Origin: Vibrio echinoideorum
Lineage (GTDB): Bacteria > Pseudomonadota > Gammaproteobacteria > Enterobacterales > Vibrionaceae
Direction: 5' to 3'
Length of the DNA stretch: 64,000 bases
Assembly: GCF_024347455.1 (NCBI RefSeq)
Contig: NZ_AP025483.1
Span: 2,108,001 to 2,172,000, forward strand
Shown: one piece after another, positions 47,345-56,319 of the stretch
Layout of the letters: each line of letters starts with the position of its first letter
How positions within the stretch are numbered: the stretch's first letter is position 1
Notes under the pieces: generated by a model
Told to the model about the DNA's origin: nothing
Seen by the model: the letters and a program-made list of their open reading frames with translations, nothing else
Databases searched by the model: none
Position numbers and translations under genes: made by a program

Positions 47345-48250
47345 ATGTTTACAGGGATGATCTTTATATTTGCACCACTCGTCGTGGGGTATCTTTTTTC
47401 TATTTCGAACGCTCAAACGCTAGAGTTCATCAACCGCTCTACGTCGCGGTTGATTTACGTAATTCTAGCGTTAATGGGGCTAAGCTTAGCCGCCCTCGAT
47501 AACCTAGGCAGTAATCTGCAGACAATACTTCTTTACACCGTCACTTTCTTTGTCTGTTTGAGCGTTTGTAACCTAATGGCGTTACCTGCTATCGATAAGT
47601 TACTGCCACTCAAAACAGACAGCAGTAAAAAGAAACTTCCCCTTTCTTCTATGGCGATGGAGTCTGCCAAACTAATCCTAGTGGTGGGTTCAGGCCTTAT
47701 CGCTGGTTTAGTGCTGCCTATCAGTCTTGGTTGGGTCAATACTGCAAGCGAATGGATTTTGTTTGTACTTCTGTTCTTTATTGGTATTCAACTGCGTAAT
47801 AGCGGATTAACACTTCGACAAATTTTGCTGAACAAACACGGCATGGTCATCGCAATCACGATTATCATCACCTCAATGCTAGGTGGCGTTATCGCGGCTT
47901 ACATTCTGGATATACCTCTGTTCAAAGCCTTGGCAATGTCTTCTGGGTTTGGTTGGTATTCTCTGGCAGGTATCTTGATGGGTGACGCCTTTGGTCCGGT
48001 TTATGGCGGCGCTTCTTTCATGCTTGAGCTGTTAAGAGAGTTGGTTGCCTTAGTACTGATTCCAGTGCTGATTCGCAGCTATCCATGCACCTCTATTGGC
48101 TATGCTGGTGCTACAGCGATGGACTTCACCCTACCGGTCATTCAAACCACAGGCGGCGTTCGATGCGTTCCTATCGCGATTGTCAGTGGCTTTATATTAA
48201 GCCTGCTTGTCCCTATTTTGATGCTGTTCTTTGTATCTCTTGCTAACTAG
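47345..48250 (+). CDS. lysO: Lysine exporter LysO
   Basis: The 301 residues form about eight to ten membrane helices and match E. coli YbjE/LysO (DUF340) along the length, from MFTGMIFIFAPLVVGYLF through GIQLRNSGLTLRQILLNKHGM and MSSGFGWYSLAGILM to TAMDFTLPVIQTTGG. It exports L-lysine from the cytoplasm. The gene follows the HDOD gene by 54 bases with a good ribosome-binding site (GGGGAAAG), so it may be co-transcribed. Confidence 0.93.
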   Translation: MFTGMIFIFAPLVVGYLFSISNAQTLEFINRSTSRLIYVILALMGLSLAALDNLGSNLQTILLYTVTFFVCLSVCNLMALPAIDKLLPLKTDSSKKKLPLSSMAMESAKLILVVGSGLIAGLVLPISLGWVNTASEWILFVLLFFIGIQLRNSGLTLRQILLNKHGMVIAITIIITSMLGGVIAAYILDIPLFKALAMSSGFGWYSLAGILMGDAFGPVYGGASFMLELLRELVALVLIPVLIRSYPCTSIGYAGATAMDFTLPVIQTTGGVRCVPIAIVSGFILSLLVPILMLFFVSLAN

Positions 48251-48424
48251 ATCGCAGGAATAGCGATTATTTTAGATTAGAATGCATCTCGAATACCAAT
48301 GCCCAAGATACCGATACAGTTACCGAAATAAAAAGACACTAAGTGTCATTGCTCAACAAATAATGATCACGGTACTCTGTAACGACTAAGTTCTAAAAAG
48401 AATAAACTTACAAAAGGAACCACT

Positions 48425-48952
48425 ATGAAACGCCTTTGCGTCGCATTACTGCTAGCTTCAACTTCTACTTTCTCTTTTGCAGCAGATTCAATGTCTGAAA
48501 CAAACCAATGCCAAGCAAAAAAATATGACGCGTACATCGACGCTTCTTTGAATTGGTACGCTGACCTTGCTGCTTTAACTTCGGAACAATACCCAGAGTT
48601 AACAGAAGTAAGTGAATGGTTCCTGGAAGGCCGTAAGCACCACTTCGAGCTTAATCGTGCCGCGGTAAACTACTACTTAGTAAACGATTCAAGCAAAGTA
48701 GCAACTGAACAGCCTGTTGAAGGTTGGTTGCAACTAGAACAACACGACATTAAGACGCTTTCAACGCGTGATGATGAGCTTGGAAAAATCGCTAAAACCA
48801 CGTTCGACGACCGTCAATCAACGCCTCATGCTCAAAACTACGAGCTACGTTCAGCCTTTGCAGAATTGCTTAGCCACCCAAAGCAAATCGACACAGCATT
48901 ACAACGCTACAATCAGTCGATTACTAAACTTGAAGCAATTAAGTGTAATTAA
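48425..48952 (+). CDS. Secreted hypothetical protein
   Basis: The 175 residues begin with a signal peptide (MKRLCVALLLASTSTFSFAAD). The mature part is mostly helical and polar with two cysteines (near the N- and C-termini, NQCQAK and IKCN) that could form a disulfide. Probably periplasmic. I do not recognise the family. The ATG at 48425 follows AAGGAACCACT. It lies between lysO and panP on the same strand, with gaps of 174 and 119 bases. Confidence 0.72.
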   Translation: MKRLCVALLLASTSTFSFAADSMSETNQCQAKKYDAYIDASLNWYADLAALTSEQYPELTEVSEWFLEGRKHHFELNRAAVNYYLVNDSSKVATEQPVEGWLQLEQHDIKTLSTRDDELGKIAKTTFDDRQSTPHAQNYELRSAFAELLSHPKQIDTALQRYNQSITKLEAIKCN

Positions 48953-49071
48953 CCCCTCATTTAGTATGCTTTTTTGAGAAGTTGGATTTCATAATTAAGA
49001 CGGGACATTGTTCCCGTTTTCGTTTAGATTATCCCGCTCGCGTCAATATAAAAAAAAATAACTCGCTTGCT

Positions 49072-50715
49072 ATGGTTACGGAACAAAAAACTGCAGATGT
49101 TAGCTTCGACAGTCTTCTACGTATATTTACAGTACCAGAAGGCCCAGATTCAACACTCACTCAAATTGAAGACAAACTTTCACGAAACCTGAATCAATTC
49201 TTACGTGAACATATTGTGGCTGAAGAAAAGCCACTACGTGAAATTGAGAAAGATTTTTCAAATGCTCATATTCCCGAGCAGCCTGAGTTTGTTTCTGAAC
49301 ACACTGAACATCTCCTCGATACTCTCGTGTCTCATTCGGTACATACGTCGTCGCCAAGTTTTATTGGTCACATGACGTCTGCTCTGCCGTATTTCTTGAT
49401 GCCGCTGTCTAAAATCATGATTGCGTTGAATCAGAATCTAGTAAAAATCGAGACCTCAAAAGCTTTTACTCCCCTAGAACGTCAAGTTTTGGGTATGCTT
49501 CACCGCTTGATTTATCAAGACAACGACCAGTTTTATTCGCGTTGGATGCACAGTGCAAACCACTCTTTAGGTGCGTTTTGTTCTGGTGGAACCATTGCGA
49601 ACATCACCGCACTTTGGGTGGCACGTAACAATGCACTGAAAGCACAAGGTTCGTTCAAAGGTGTCGAGAAGGAAGGCTTATTCAAAGCCATGAAGCACTA
49701 TGATTACGAAGGCCTGGCCATCTTAGTCTCTGAACGTGGTCACTACTCTCTAAAAAAAGCCGCAGATGTGCTCGGTATTGGCCAAGAAGGCCTAGTGTCT
49801 GTTAAGACAGATAACAACAACCGTATTTGTACTGACGACTTAAGAATCAAGATCGAGCAGCTCAAGCAGAATAAGATTAAGCCTTTTGCTGTTATTGGTG
49901 TGGCTGGTACAACAGAGACCGGTAATATCGACCCATTAAGGGATATTGCAGAAGTATGTGCTGAGTCTGATTGCCACTTCCATGTGGATGCAGCTTGGGG
50001 CGGCGCGACGCTGATGTCGAACAATCACCGTCACCTACTTGATGGCATTGAACTCGCAGATTCAGTTACGATTGATGCGCATAAACAACTCTATATCCCG
50101 ATGGGTGCTGGTATGGTTCTGTTCAAGAAACCAGACGCGATGACAGCCATCGAACATCACGCTCAATATATTTTACGTAAGGGTTCTAAAGATCTGGGCA
50201 GCCACACTTTAGAAGGCTCTCGTTCAGGCATGGCCATGCTTGTTTACGCTTCGATGCATATCATCAGCCGTCCTGGTTATGAACTGTTGATCGACCAGAG
50301 CATCAACAAAGCACGCTATTTTGCCGACCTGATTAAACAACAAAGCGATTTTGAGTTGGTATCAGAGCCTGAACTTTGTCTACTGACTTACCGCTATGTT
50401 CCTGAATCGGTTAAAGCCGCTCTGCAGAAAGCTAATGCGAAAGATCGTGTAGACCTGAATGAGTTATTGAATGAGCTCACTAAGTTCATTCAGAAAAAGC
50501 AGCGTGAAACGGGTCGATCTTTTGTTTCAAGAACTCGCTTGAACCCTGAAGATTGGGCACACCAACCGATCATCGTTTTCCGTGTCGTATTAGCCAATCC
50601 ACTAACCGGCAATGACATTCTTTCTTCCGTACTTGAAGAACAGCGTGAAATCTCTACACTAGCACCTAATTTGATGAGTAAAATCACCAAGCTGGTAGAG
50701 CAAATAAACGCCTAA
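49072..50715 (+). CDS. panP: PLP-dependent aspartate 1-decarboxylase PanP
   Basis: The protein has 547 residues from the ATG at 49072 (MVTEQKTADVSFDSLLRIF), matching the PanP length; the upstream 30 codons are atypical, though no good ribosome-binding site precedes 49072. Group II decarboxylase features: FCSGGTIANITALW, HVDAAWGGATLMSN, and the PLP-lysine in TIDAHKQLYIPMGAG. In V. fischeri PanP makes beta-alanine for pantothenate instead of PanD. It was formerly called glutamate decarboxylase-like. A long imperfect hairpin follows. Confidence 0.92.
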   Translation: MVTEQKTADVSFDSLLRIFTVPEGPDSTLTQIEDKLSRNLNQFLREHIVAEEKPLREIEKDFSNAHIPEQPEFVSEHTEHLLDTLVSHSVHTSSPSFIGHMTSALPYFLMPLSKIMIALNQNLVKIETSKAFTPLERQVLGMLHRLIYQDNDQFYSRWMHSANHSLGAFCSGGTIANITALWVARNNALKAQGSFKGVEKEGLFKAMKHYDYEGLAILVSERGHYSLKKAADVLGIGQEGLVSVKTDNNNRICTDDLRIKIEQLKQNKIKPFAVIGVAGTTETGNIDPLRDIAEVCAESDCHFHVDAAWGGATLMSNNHRHLLDGIELADSVTIDAHKQLYIPMGAGMVLFKKPDAMTAIEHHAQYILRKGSKDLGSHTLEGSRSGMAMLVYASMHIISRPGYELLIDQSINKARYFADLIKQQSDFELVSEPELCLLTYRYVPESVKAALQKANAKDRVDLNELLNELTKFIQKKQRETGRSFVSRTRLNPEDWAHQPIIVFRVVLANPLTGNDILSSVLEEQREISTLAPNLMSKITKLVEQINA

Positions 50716-50725
50716 CCATTCAATT

Positions 50726-50770
50726 TTAGTTGCATCAAATTGAAAATTTCTTTCTTTTTGATGTAACTAA
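50726..50770 (+). terminator. Long imperfect hairpin after panP
   Basis: TTAGTTGCATCAA pairs with TTGATGTAACTAA (12 of 13) across a T-rich loop. No T-run follows, so it is a weak terminator or an mRNA end-protecting structure. Confidence 0.5.
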
Positions 50771-51073
50771 GCTGTCAGTTCATACTCAATTTGCATTCTT
50801 TTTATTCAAAATCTCTTCCAGTTCTGTAGTTTTCTAAAATTTTGTTGAGGTTTGTCATATTCTTAAGCATTCATGCCGTGTTTTTGTATTAGTAAATAGT
50901 ATGTTGGGTTTATACTGACTCTATGGTGCTAGTTAGCTTGATATCTCTTTGACGCAGCAGTATTTACAGACCAAAAATATTTTGAGTATTGTTTTACTGA
51001 TATTTGTTTCAGCCATACCCCCTGGTAAAAAGATATTAACTAGCAAGTTGTTCTCTATACCCTTGTGAACACT
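50771..51073. other. 303-bp upstream region of hexR
   Basis: AT-rich leader between panP and hexR. I looked for a HexR palindrome (TGTAAT-N-ATTACA type) and found none I would defend. The promoter must lie here. Confidence 0.35.
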
Positions 51074-51928
51074 ATGAATACATTAGAAAAAATACAAAAA
51101 AACCTGGAAAATTTCAGCAAGTCTGAGCGTAAGGTAGCCGAAGTAATCATGGCTTCCCCTCAAACTGCAATTCATTCTAGCATTGCTACCTTAGCTAAAA
51201 TGGCTGACGTAAGTGAGCCTACAGTTAACCGCTTCTGTCGTCGTTTAGACACAAAGGGCTTCCCTGACTTCAAACTTCACCTAGCACAAAGCTTGGCGAA
51301 CGGTACACCTTATGTGAATCGTAATGTTGAAGAAGATGATGGCCCAGATGCTTACACGCATAAGATTTTCGAATCGACTATGGCTTGTTTAGACGTTGCT
51401 AAAAACAGTCTAGATGCGATGCAAGTAAACCGTGCGGTTGACTTGTTGACTCAAGCTAAACGCATTTCGTTCTTCGGTTTAGGTGCCTCTTCAGCGGTAG
51501 CGAAAGATGCTCAAAACAAGTTTATTCGTTTTAATATCCCTATCACTTGTTTCGAAGACATTGTGATGCAACGAATGAGCTGCATTAACTGCAGTGATAA
51601 CGATGTTATTGTTCTTATCTCTCACACTGGCCGTACCAAAAGCCAAGTTGAGATTGCGAACTTAGCTCGTGAGAATGGTGCAACCGTTATCGCAATTACC
51701 GCGAAGGACTCTCCATTAGACAAAGCAAGCTCTCTGTCTATTTCATTGGATGTACCCGAAGACACTGACGTTTACATGCCAATGGCAAGCCGTGTGGTTC
51801 AAATGACGGTTATTGACGTGTTAGCGACAGGCTTTACTCTTCGCCGCGGTTCTGGTTTCAGAGAGAATCTAAAGCGCGTAAAAGAGTCACTTCGCGATTC
51901 ACGTTACGAGAAATACTCTCAGTTCTAA
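51074..51928 (+). CDS. hexR: Central-carbon regulator HexR (RpiR family)
   Basis: The protein has 284 residues from MNTLEKIQKNLENFSKSERKVAE; an in-frame GTG at 51065 adds three. Domains: an N-terminal RpiR helix-turn-helix (about 1-75: ATLAKMADVSEPTVNRFCRRL) and a SIS sugar-phosphate domain (about 120-250: FFGLGASSAVAKDAQ, ISHTGRTKSQVEIA). It closely resembles E. coli and Shewanella HexR, which senses 2-keto-3-deoxy-6-phosphogluconate. The ribosome-binding site is weak. A 15-bp repeat and terminator follow. Confidence 0.95.
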   Translation: MNTLEKIQKNLENFSKSERKVAEVIMASPQTAIHSSIATLAKMADVSEPTVNRFCRRLDTKGFPDFKLHLAQSLANGTPYVNRNVEEDDGPDAYTHKIFESTMACLDVAKNSLDAMQVNRAVDLLTQAKRISFFGLGASSAVAKDAQNKFIRFNIPITCFEDIVMQRMSCINCSDNDVIVLISHTGRTKSQVEIANLARENGATVIAITAKDSPLDKASSLSISLDVPEDTDVYMPMASRVVQMTVIDVLATGFTLRRGSGFRENLKRVKESLRDSRYEKYSQF

Positions 51929-51929
51929 C

Positions 51930-51974
51930 CTGCAAAGACATGAACTGAAAGCACATGACCTGAAACAAGCTGAA
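51930..51974 (+). repeat. Three 15-bp degenerate copies right after the hexR stop
   Basis: CTGCAAAGACATGAA, CTGAAAGCACATGAC and CTGAAACAAGCTGAA (51930-51974). They begin two bases after the TAA and end six bases before the terminator. Confidence 0.75.
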
Positions 51975-51979
51975 TTAAG

Positions 51980-52006
51980 AAACGGAGCCTAGTGCTCCGT
52001 TTTTAT
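51980..52006 (+). terminator. Intrinsic terminator after hexR
   Basis: AACGGAGC / GCTCCGTT followed by a T-run. Confidence 0.9.
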
Positions 52007-52051
52007 TTGTCTGTTTAAAAATAGTTAATACAGAGAACAGATTAGAGCCCG

Positions 52052-53344
52052 CTAGATAGTCCAGCTATTACCCTTCTCTACCACACTGTTCTCTGAGGCA
52101 TAAGAGTTGATAATGGTAAAACTCGACTCGGCAGCAGGTTCTTGCACAACTTGATTCATTGAAGCTCCCTCATGATCCCCCTCTCCACAACTGCACTCCT
52201 CGCAAACCTGCTTCAGAATATGTACAAGCCGCTCTTGATTCAACGGTAAAGGGTTTCCTTTAATAGCCACTGATTTGAGCGCATCGGCAGACACCTCATC
52301 AAACTGAGCTTCACAGACGCCAAACTCAAGTAAGCTTGGTAGCTTGAGTGTATCCAACACTTCAGATAACCAAGCAATCGCCTCTTCTTCTTTTGCTTCT
52401 GAGTTACCTGTCACTATCTGCGCGATTCGCTGATAACGCGCTAATATGCCGTTTCTTTGCTGCTCTTTCGCTACTGCTATGTTTTCTAACATCACAAATG
52501 GCGCCAAGCGCGCTGTAATCACACTGTGCGGCGCAGAAATCTTACCTCCTAACGCCGAAGCTAGCCCGTGCGCAGCGCCGAGCTTAGCATTGGTTATCGC
52601 CATTCCTCCAAGCATAGAAGCGAAGGCAAGATTAGAACGCGCTTGAGGTTCATCATAGATACACGCCTGAATGACAGAGCCACTGAGCTTGCGCAACCCT
52701 TCTTCACAGATCATATCGGTTAGCGGGTTGGGTTCGCCACACACATAAGCTTCCATTAAATGAGTAAATGCATCCATCGCACCACGCCCCGATAAATAAA
52801 GGTTGGTACCATGAGTCAATGTTGGGTCGACAATCGCAACATCTGCCAACATGTCTGGGCTTCTAAGGCTTATCTTGACTTGGTCTTGACCGGATTTAAG
52901 CACTGCGTTCTTGGTTACTTCTGCGCCTGTACTGGCTGTCGTAGGAATCGCTATAAATGGAATAGGTTTGGTCTTCAAAGGAACATTACGACCTACCACT
53001 TCGACATAATCGTATAGATTGCCTTGGTTTGGCAGAATGGCAGCTAACGCTTTACCCATATCAATAGCGCTGCCTCCTCCCATCGCTACCACCATATCGG
53101 GCTTAAATCGACGCGCAGAAATGACCGCTTCCTCTACCATTTTGATATTAGGTTCACCTGAAACAGCAATGTGTTGATAACGCATGCTTTGTGCATCGAA
53201 ATAATCAGTAACTAACGAAGTACGTTCTAACGTATTGCCTGTAACCAATAACACGCTGTAGCCGTATTGATTAAAGAGAGACAATGAAGCCTTCAATGCC
53301 CCATCACCAAAGATGATCTTTGTAGATGTCATAAATTGAAACAT
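52052..53344 (-). CDS. Iron-type alcohol dehydrogenase with Cys-rich C-terminal tail
   Basis: The protein has 430 residues from the ATG at 53342-53344 (MFQFMTSTKIIFGDGAL), preceded by AGGAGG; the longer frame is unsupported. A class III dehydrogenase: nucleotide loop AMGGGSAIDMGKA, PTTASTGAEVTKNAV, and likely metal ligands Asp in GRGAMDAFTH and His in that motif, in GAAHGLASALGG and in SAPHSVITA. Usual length is about 385; here some 45 extra residues include CEECSCGEGDHEGAS and an unordered end. Substrate alcohol unknown. Monocistronic. Confidence 0.88.
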   Translation of the reverse strand: MFQFMTSTKIIFGDGALKASLSLFNQYGYSVLLVTGNTLERTSLVTDYFDAQSMRYQHIAVSGEPNIKMVEEAVISARRFKPDMVVAMGGGSAIDMGKALAAILPNQGNLYDYVEVVGRNVPLKTKPIPFIAIPTTASTGAEVTKNAVLKSGQDQVKISLRSPDMLADVAIVDPTLTHGTNLYLSGRGAMDAFTHLMEAYVCGEPNPLTDMICEEGLRKLSGSVIQACIYDEPQARSNLAFASMLGGMAITNAKLGAAHGLASALGGKISAPHSVITARLAPFVMLENIAVAKEQQRNGILARYQRIAQIVTGNSEAKEEEAIAWLSEVLDTLKLPSLLEFGVCEAQFDEVSADALKSVAIKGNPLPLNQERLVHILKQVCEECSCGEGDHEGASMNQVVQEPAAESSFTIINSYASENSVVEKGNSWTI

Positions 53345-53808
53345 GGTGCCTCCTGCGCCTATGTATGACGAAACAAAACTGCGAACTCTTGGTATATATG
53401 ACGTTTGTATTTCAAACAGAACCACGATATTGACGTAGTAACATCAGCGTAGATTACAGAGTATGGTTCCATATCTAGTTCTAAGATGCCGCGTTCTGCA
53501 CCTGATTTTCTTGACGGGGTGCAACTTGTCGCATTAAAAGCAGATTAAAGTCGTATTCTTAGGGGTAATTCACACTCTTATATTAGGGGTATTCGTTGTC
53601 GACATTCACAAGAAAACGACCGTGTTCTTTTTTATGAACATTATTTGCACTGATAGGCAAAACCTATGGTATTAAGAGGCAATTCCATCTTTATTTCCCT
53701 AGGGCATTAGGGCATAGTTGGTTTCAAGAATTTTTGAGTCATATTCAATTAAGAATAGTTGACGTATTTTAGGTTAACGAGCCTCATCCCGTATTTAGGA
53801 GAAATGAA
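53345..53808. other. 464-bp divergent region with a direct repeat
   Basis: Between the alcohol dehydrogenase (-) and grxA (+). Two direct copies, TTAGGGGTAATTC (53559-53571) and TTAGGGGTATTCG (53583-53595), are spaced 24 bases start to start, about 215-250 bases from both genes. This could be a paired operator. No gene seen. Confidence 0.4.
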
Positions 53809-54072
53809 ATGTTTGTAGTTATTTTTGGTCGCCCTGCTTGCCCATTCTGTGTTCGTGCAAAAGAGCATGCTGAAACTCTTAAAGCTAAGCGTGATGACTT
53901 CAACTACCGCTATGTTGATATTCACGCTGAAGGCATCAGCAAAGCTGACCTAGAGAAAACAGTTGGCAAGCCTGTAGATACAGTGCCACAAATCTTCATC
54001 GACCAAGACCACATTGGCGGTTGTACAGAATTTGAAGCATACGCAAAAGAAAACCTAGGTCTTTTCGACTAA
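53809..54072 (+). CDS. grxA: Glutaredoxin 1
   Basis: The 87 residues contain the redox motif CPFC (GRPACPFCVRAKEHAETL), the cis-proline region DTVPQIFIDQDHIGG and CTEFEAYAKE, matching E. coli GrxA. A glutathione-dependent disulfide reductase, for example for ribonucleotide reductase. A strong ribosome-binding site (AGGAG) lies eight bases before the ATG. The neighbouring ybjL-like gene recalls the E. coli grxA region. Confidence 0.95.
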   Translation: MFVVIFGRPACPFCVRAKEHAETLKAKRDDFNYRYVDIHAEGISKADLEKTVGKPVDTVPQIFIDQDHIGGCTEFEAYAKENLGLFD

Positions 54073-54153
54073 GCTAAGGTTTCTCTTACGGGAACCAAGG
54101 CTAAAGCCTTAAACAGCTAACCAATTCTAGAGTTAGTCTGTACTATTTATGTG

Positions 54154-54183
54154 AAGCCCGCTCATTGTAGCGGGCTTTTTTTA
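54154..54183 (+). terminator. Intrinsic terminator after grxA
   Basis: AAGCCCGCT / AGCGGGCTT followed by T7. Confidence 0.92.
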
Positions 54184-54322
54184 TGACCAGTTTTCGTACG
54201 GAATAAGAATAAGGTTAAAATCAAGTAAAATAACAAAATATCGCTTATAATTTATTTATATTTAGATACAATTCACCTCACAAACTTACCCTGTGTTTCA
54301 CGCCAATTATTGAGCGACCACT

Positions 54323-56005
54323 GTGAATATCGACGTTGTTTTTCTGTTAGAACAAAACCCCATTCTCCTCATCTTTGTTGTGTTATCGATTGGATTAGCC
54401 ATTGGTAAAATTCGTTTCGGTAGCCTCCAGCTCGGCAATTCAATCGGTGTTCTGATTACTTCCCTAGTCATGGGGCATCTTGGTTTTTCCTTTAACGCAG
54501 ATGCGCTCACCATTGGTTTCATGCTGTTCATCTACTGCGTGGGCATTGAAGCTGGACCAAACTTCTTTGGTATCTTCTTTAGAGACGGTAAGCACTATCT
54601 CATTCTTAGTCTTGTCGTCCTTTCCACGGCAATAGCCCTGACGTATTTCAGCAGCCACTACCTCGGGTTAGGCTTTGGCTTATCTGCAGGTATGATGGCA
54701 GGCGCCTTAACGGCAACGCCAATACTGGTAGGTGCTCAAGATGCTCTGAACTCCGGGCTTGCAGAATTACCAAGAAATATGGATTTAGGCCTGATCATCG
54801 AGAACCTCTCTGTTGGTTATGCGATGGCTTACTTAGTTGGCTTAATCAGTATGATTATGTTTGCTCGCCTTATTCCAAAGCTTCAGAAAGTAAACTTGCA
54901 CGATTCAGCTGAGCAAATCGCTCAAGAACGTGGCCTAGGTGCTTCTGGGCAACGTAAAGTTTACCTCCCAATCATCCGTGCTTATCGCGTAGGACAGGAA
55001 CTTATCTCTTGGACCGATGGTAAGAATTTACGTGAGTTAGGTATTTATCGCCAAACGGGTTGCTACATCGAGCGTATTCGTCGTAACGGTATTCTTGCCC
55101 ACCCCGATGGTGACGCGATTCTGCAAGAAGGCGATGAGATTGCATTGGTAGGCTTCCCTGACAGCCATGCTCGTCTCGACCCGAGCTTCCGTAATGGTAA
55201 AGAAGTTTTCGATCGTAACCTTCTCGACTTACGCATCGTTGAAGAAGAGATCGTCGTTAAAAGTGACAACATCGCAGGCAAGCGCCTTTCAGATCTAAAT
55301 CTATCTGAGTACGGCTGTTTCCTTAACCGCGTAGTAAGAGCTCAAATTGAAATGCCGATGGACTTAAACATCGTATTGTCTAAAGGTGACGTTTTACAGG
55401 TCAGTGGTGAAAAGAGTCGTGTTCACGGTTTAGCTGAGAAAATTGGTTTCATCTCAATTCACAGCCAAATGGCAGACTTGATGGCTTTTTGTAGCTTCTT
55501 CATTTTGGGCATCTTGTTTGGCTTAATCACCATGACGTTTGGCCAAGTTTCTTTTGGCTTGGGCAATGCAGTTGGCCTGCTACTGTCAGGTATCATGCTA
55601 GGCTTCTTAAGAGCAAACCACCCTACTTTCGGTTATGTTCCTCAGGGTGCACTAAACATGGTCAAAGACCTCGGTTTGATGTTTTTCATGGTTGGTATTG
55701 GCTTAAGTGCCGGCGGCAAGATAGTTGAACATTTATCCCAAGTGGGCCCACAAGTAATTGGTATTGCTCTGGTTGTAAGTGTACTGCCTGTATTCTTCGC
55801 CTACTTAGTTGGTGCTTACGTTCTGAAAATGAACCGTGCTCTGCTGTTTGGTGCCATCATTGGTGCGCGAACCTGTGCTCCGGCCATGGACATCGTAAAT
55901 GACCACGCTCGTTCAACGATCCCTGCGTTGGGTTATGCTGGTACCTACGCGATAGCCAATATATTGATGACCTTAGCGGGTACTTTCATCATTATTATTA
56001 GCTAA
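54323..56005 (+). CDS. ybjL: YbjL-like transporter (AspT family, with TrkA_C domains)
   Basis: The 560 residues start at a GTG (54323) with GAG upstream. Two sets of membrane helices (about 5-190 and 385-560) flank a soluble centre of two TrkA_C domains (about 210-375: [32 protein letters not shown]). The duplicated motifs [16 protein letters not shown] and [12 protein letters not shown] are typical of the YidE/YbjL duplication. Likely an inner-membrane anion or amino acid exchanger; substrate unknown. Confidence 0.9.
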   Translation: MNIDVVFLLEQNPILLIFVVLSIGLAIGKIRFGSLQLGNSIGVLITSLVMGHLGFSFNADALTIGFMLFIYCVGIEAGPNFFGIFFRDGKHYLILSLVVLSTAIALTYFSSHYLGLGFGLSAGMMAGALTATPILVGAQDALNSGLAELPRNMDLGLIIENLSVGYAMAYLVGLISMIMFARLIPKLQKVNLHDSAEQIAQERGLGASGQRKVYLPIIRAYRVGQELISWTDGKNLRELGIYRQTGCYIERIRRNGILAHPDGDAILQEGDEIALVGFPDSHARLDPSFRNGKEVFDRNLLDLRIVEEEIVVKSDNIAGKRLSDLNLSEYGCFLNRVVRAQIEMPMDLNIVLSKGDVLQVSGEKSRVHGLAEKIGFISIHSQMADLMAFCSFFILGILFGLITMTFGQVSFGLGNAVGLLLSGIMLGFLRANHPTFGYVPQGALNMVKDLGLMFFMVGIGLSAGGKIVEHLSQVGPQVIGIALVVSVLPVFFAYLVGAYVLKMNRALLFGAIIGARTCAPAMDIVNDHARSTIPALGYAGTYAIANILMTLAGTFIIIIS

Positions 56006-56044
56006 CCTCTTAGGCGTTAAGAGCGCCTTAGCTTAGGAATTTTT

Positions 56045-56081
56045 AATGCACTAATTCATCTTGGGGTTAGTGCATTTTTAT
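56045..56081 (+). terminator. Intrinsic terminator after ybjL
   Basis: AATGCACTAA pairs with TTAGTGCATT and is followed by a T-run. Confidence 0.8.
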
Positions 56082-56265
56082 TGCCCGAAACCTTTTACTC
56101 TTTTCCCGGTCTCTCGATTTGAGCCCTCTCGTATATCAACCTTCAAACTTTCTCTTTCGATCTCTTAGTATTTCGTATTCCTCATGTTGCTACTCGCCTC
56201 TTTTAGATCTCTTCGCATCGCTACTCAATCCCGTATCTGCATTAATCTCTTTTCTCTAACTGCAG
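56082..56265. other. Pyrimidine-rich spacer between two terminators
   Basis: About 180 bases between the terminators of ybjL (+) and fabV (-), conspicuously rich in C and T on the plus strand, with recurring CTCTTT, GATCTCTT and CTACTC words. No open frame. It may be a decayed repeat array. Confidence 0.45.
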
Positions 56266-56297
56266 GCAAAAAAATAGGCACTCAATGAGCACCTATT
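56266..56297 (-). terminator. Intrinsic terminator for fabV
   Basis: On the minus strand, an imperfect stem AATAGGTGCTC / GAGTGCCTATT followed by T7. Confidence 0.75.
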
Positions 56298-56319
56298 CGT
56301 TTAGATTTGATCATTTGAA

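Noticed and set aside
50771..51073. HexR autoregulatory palindrome upstream of hexR
   Set aside because: No segment matched the TGTAAT...ATTACA type closely enough on both arms.
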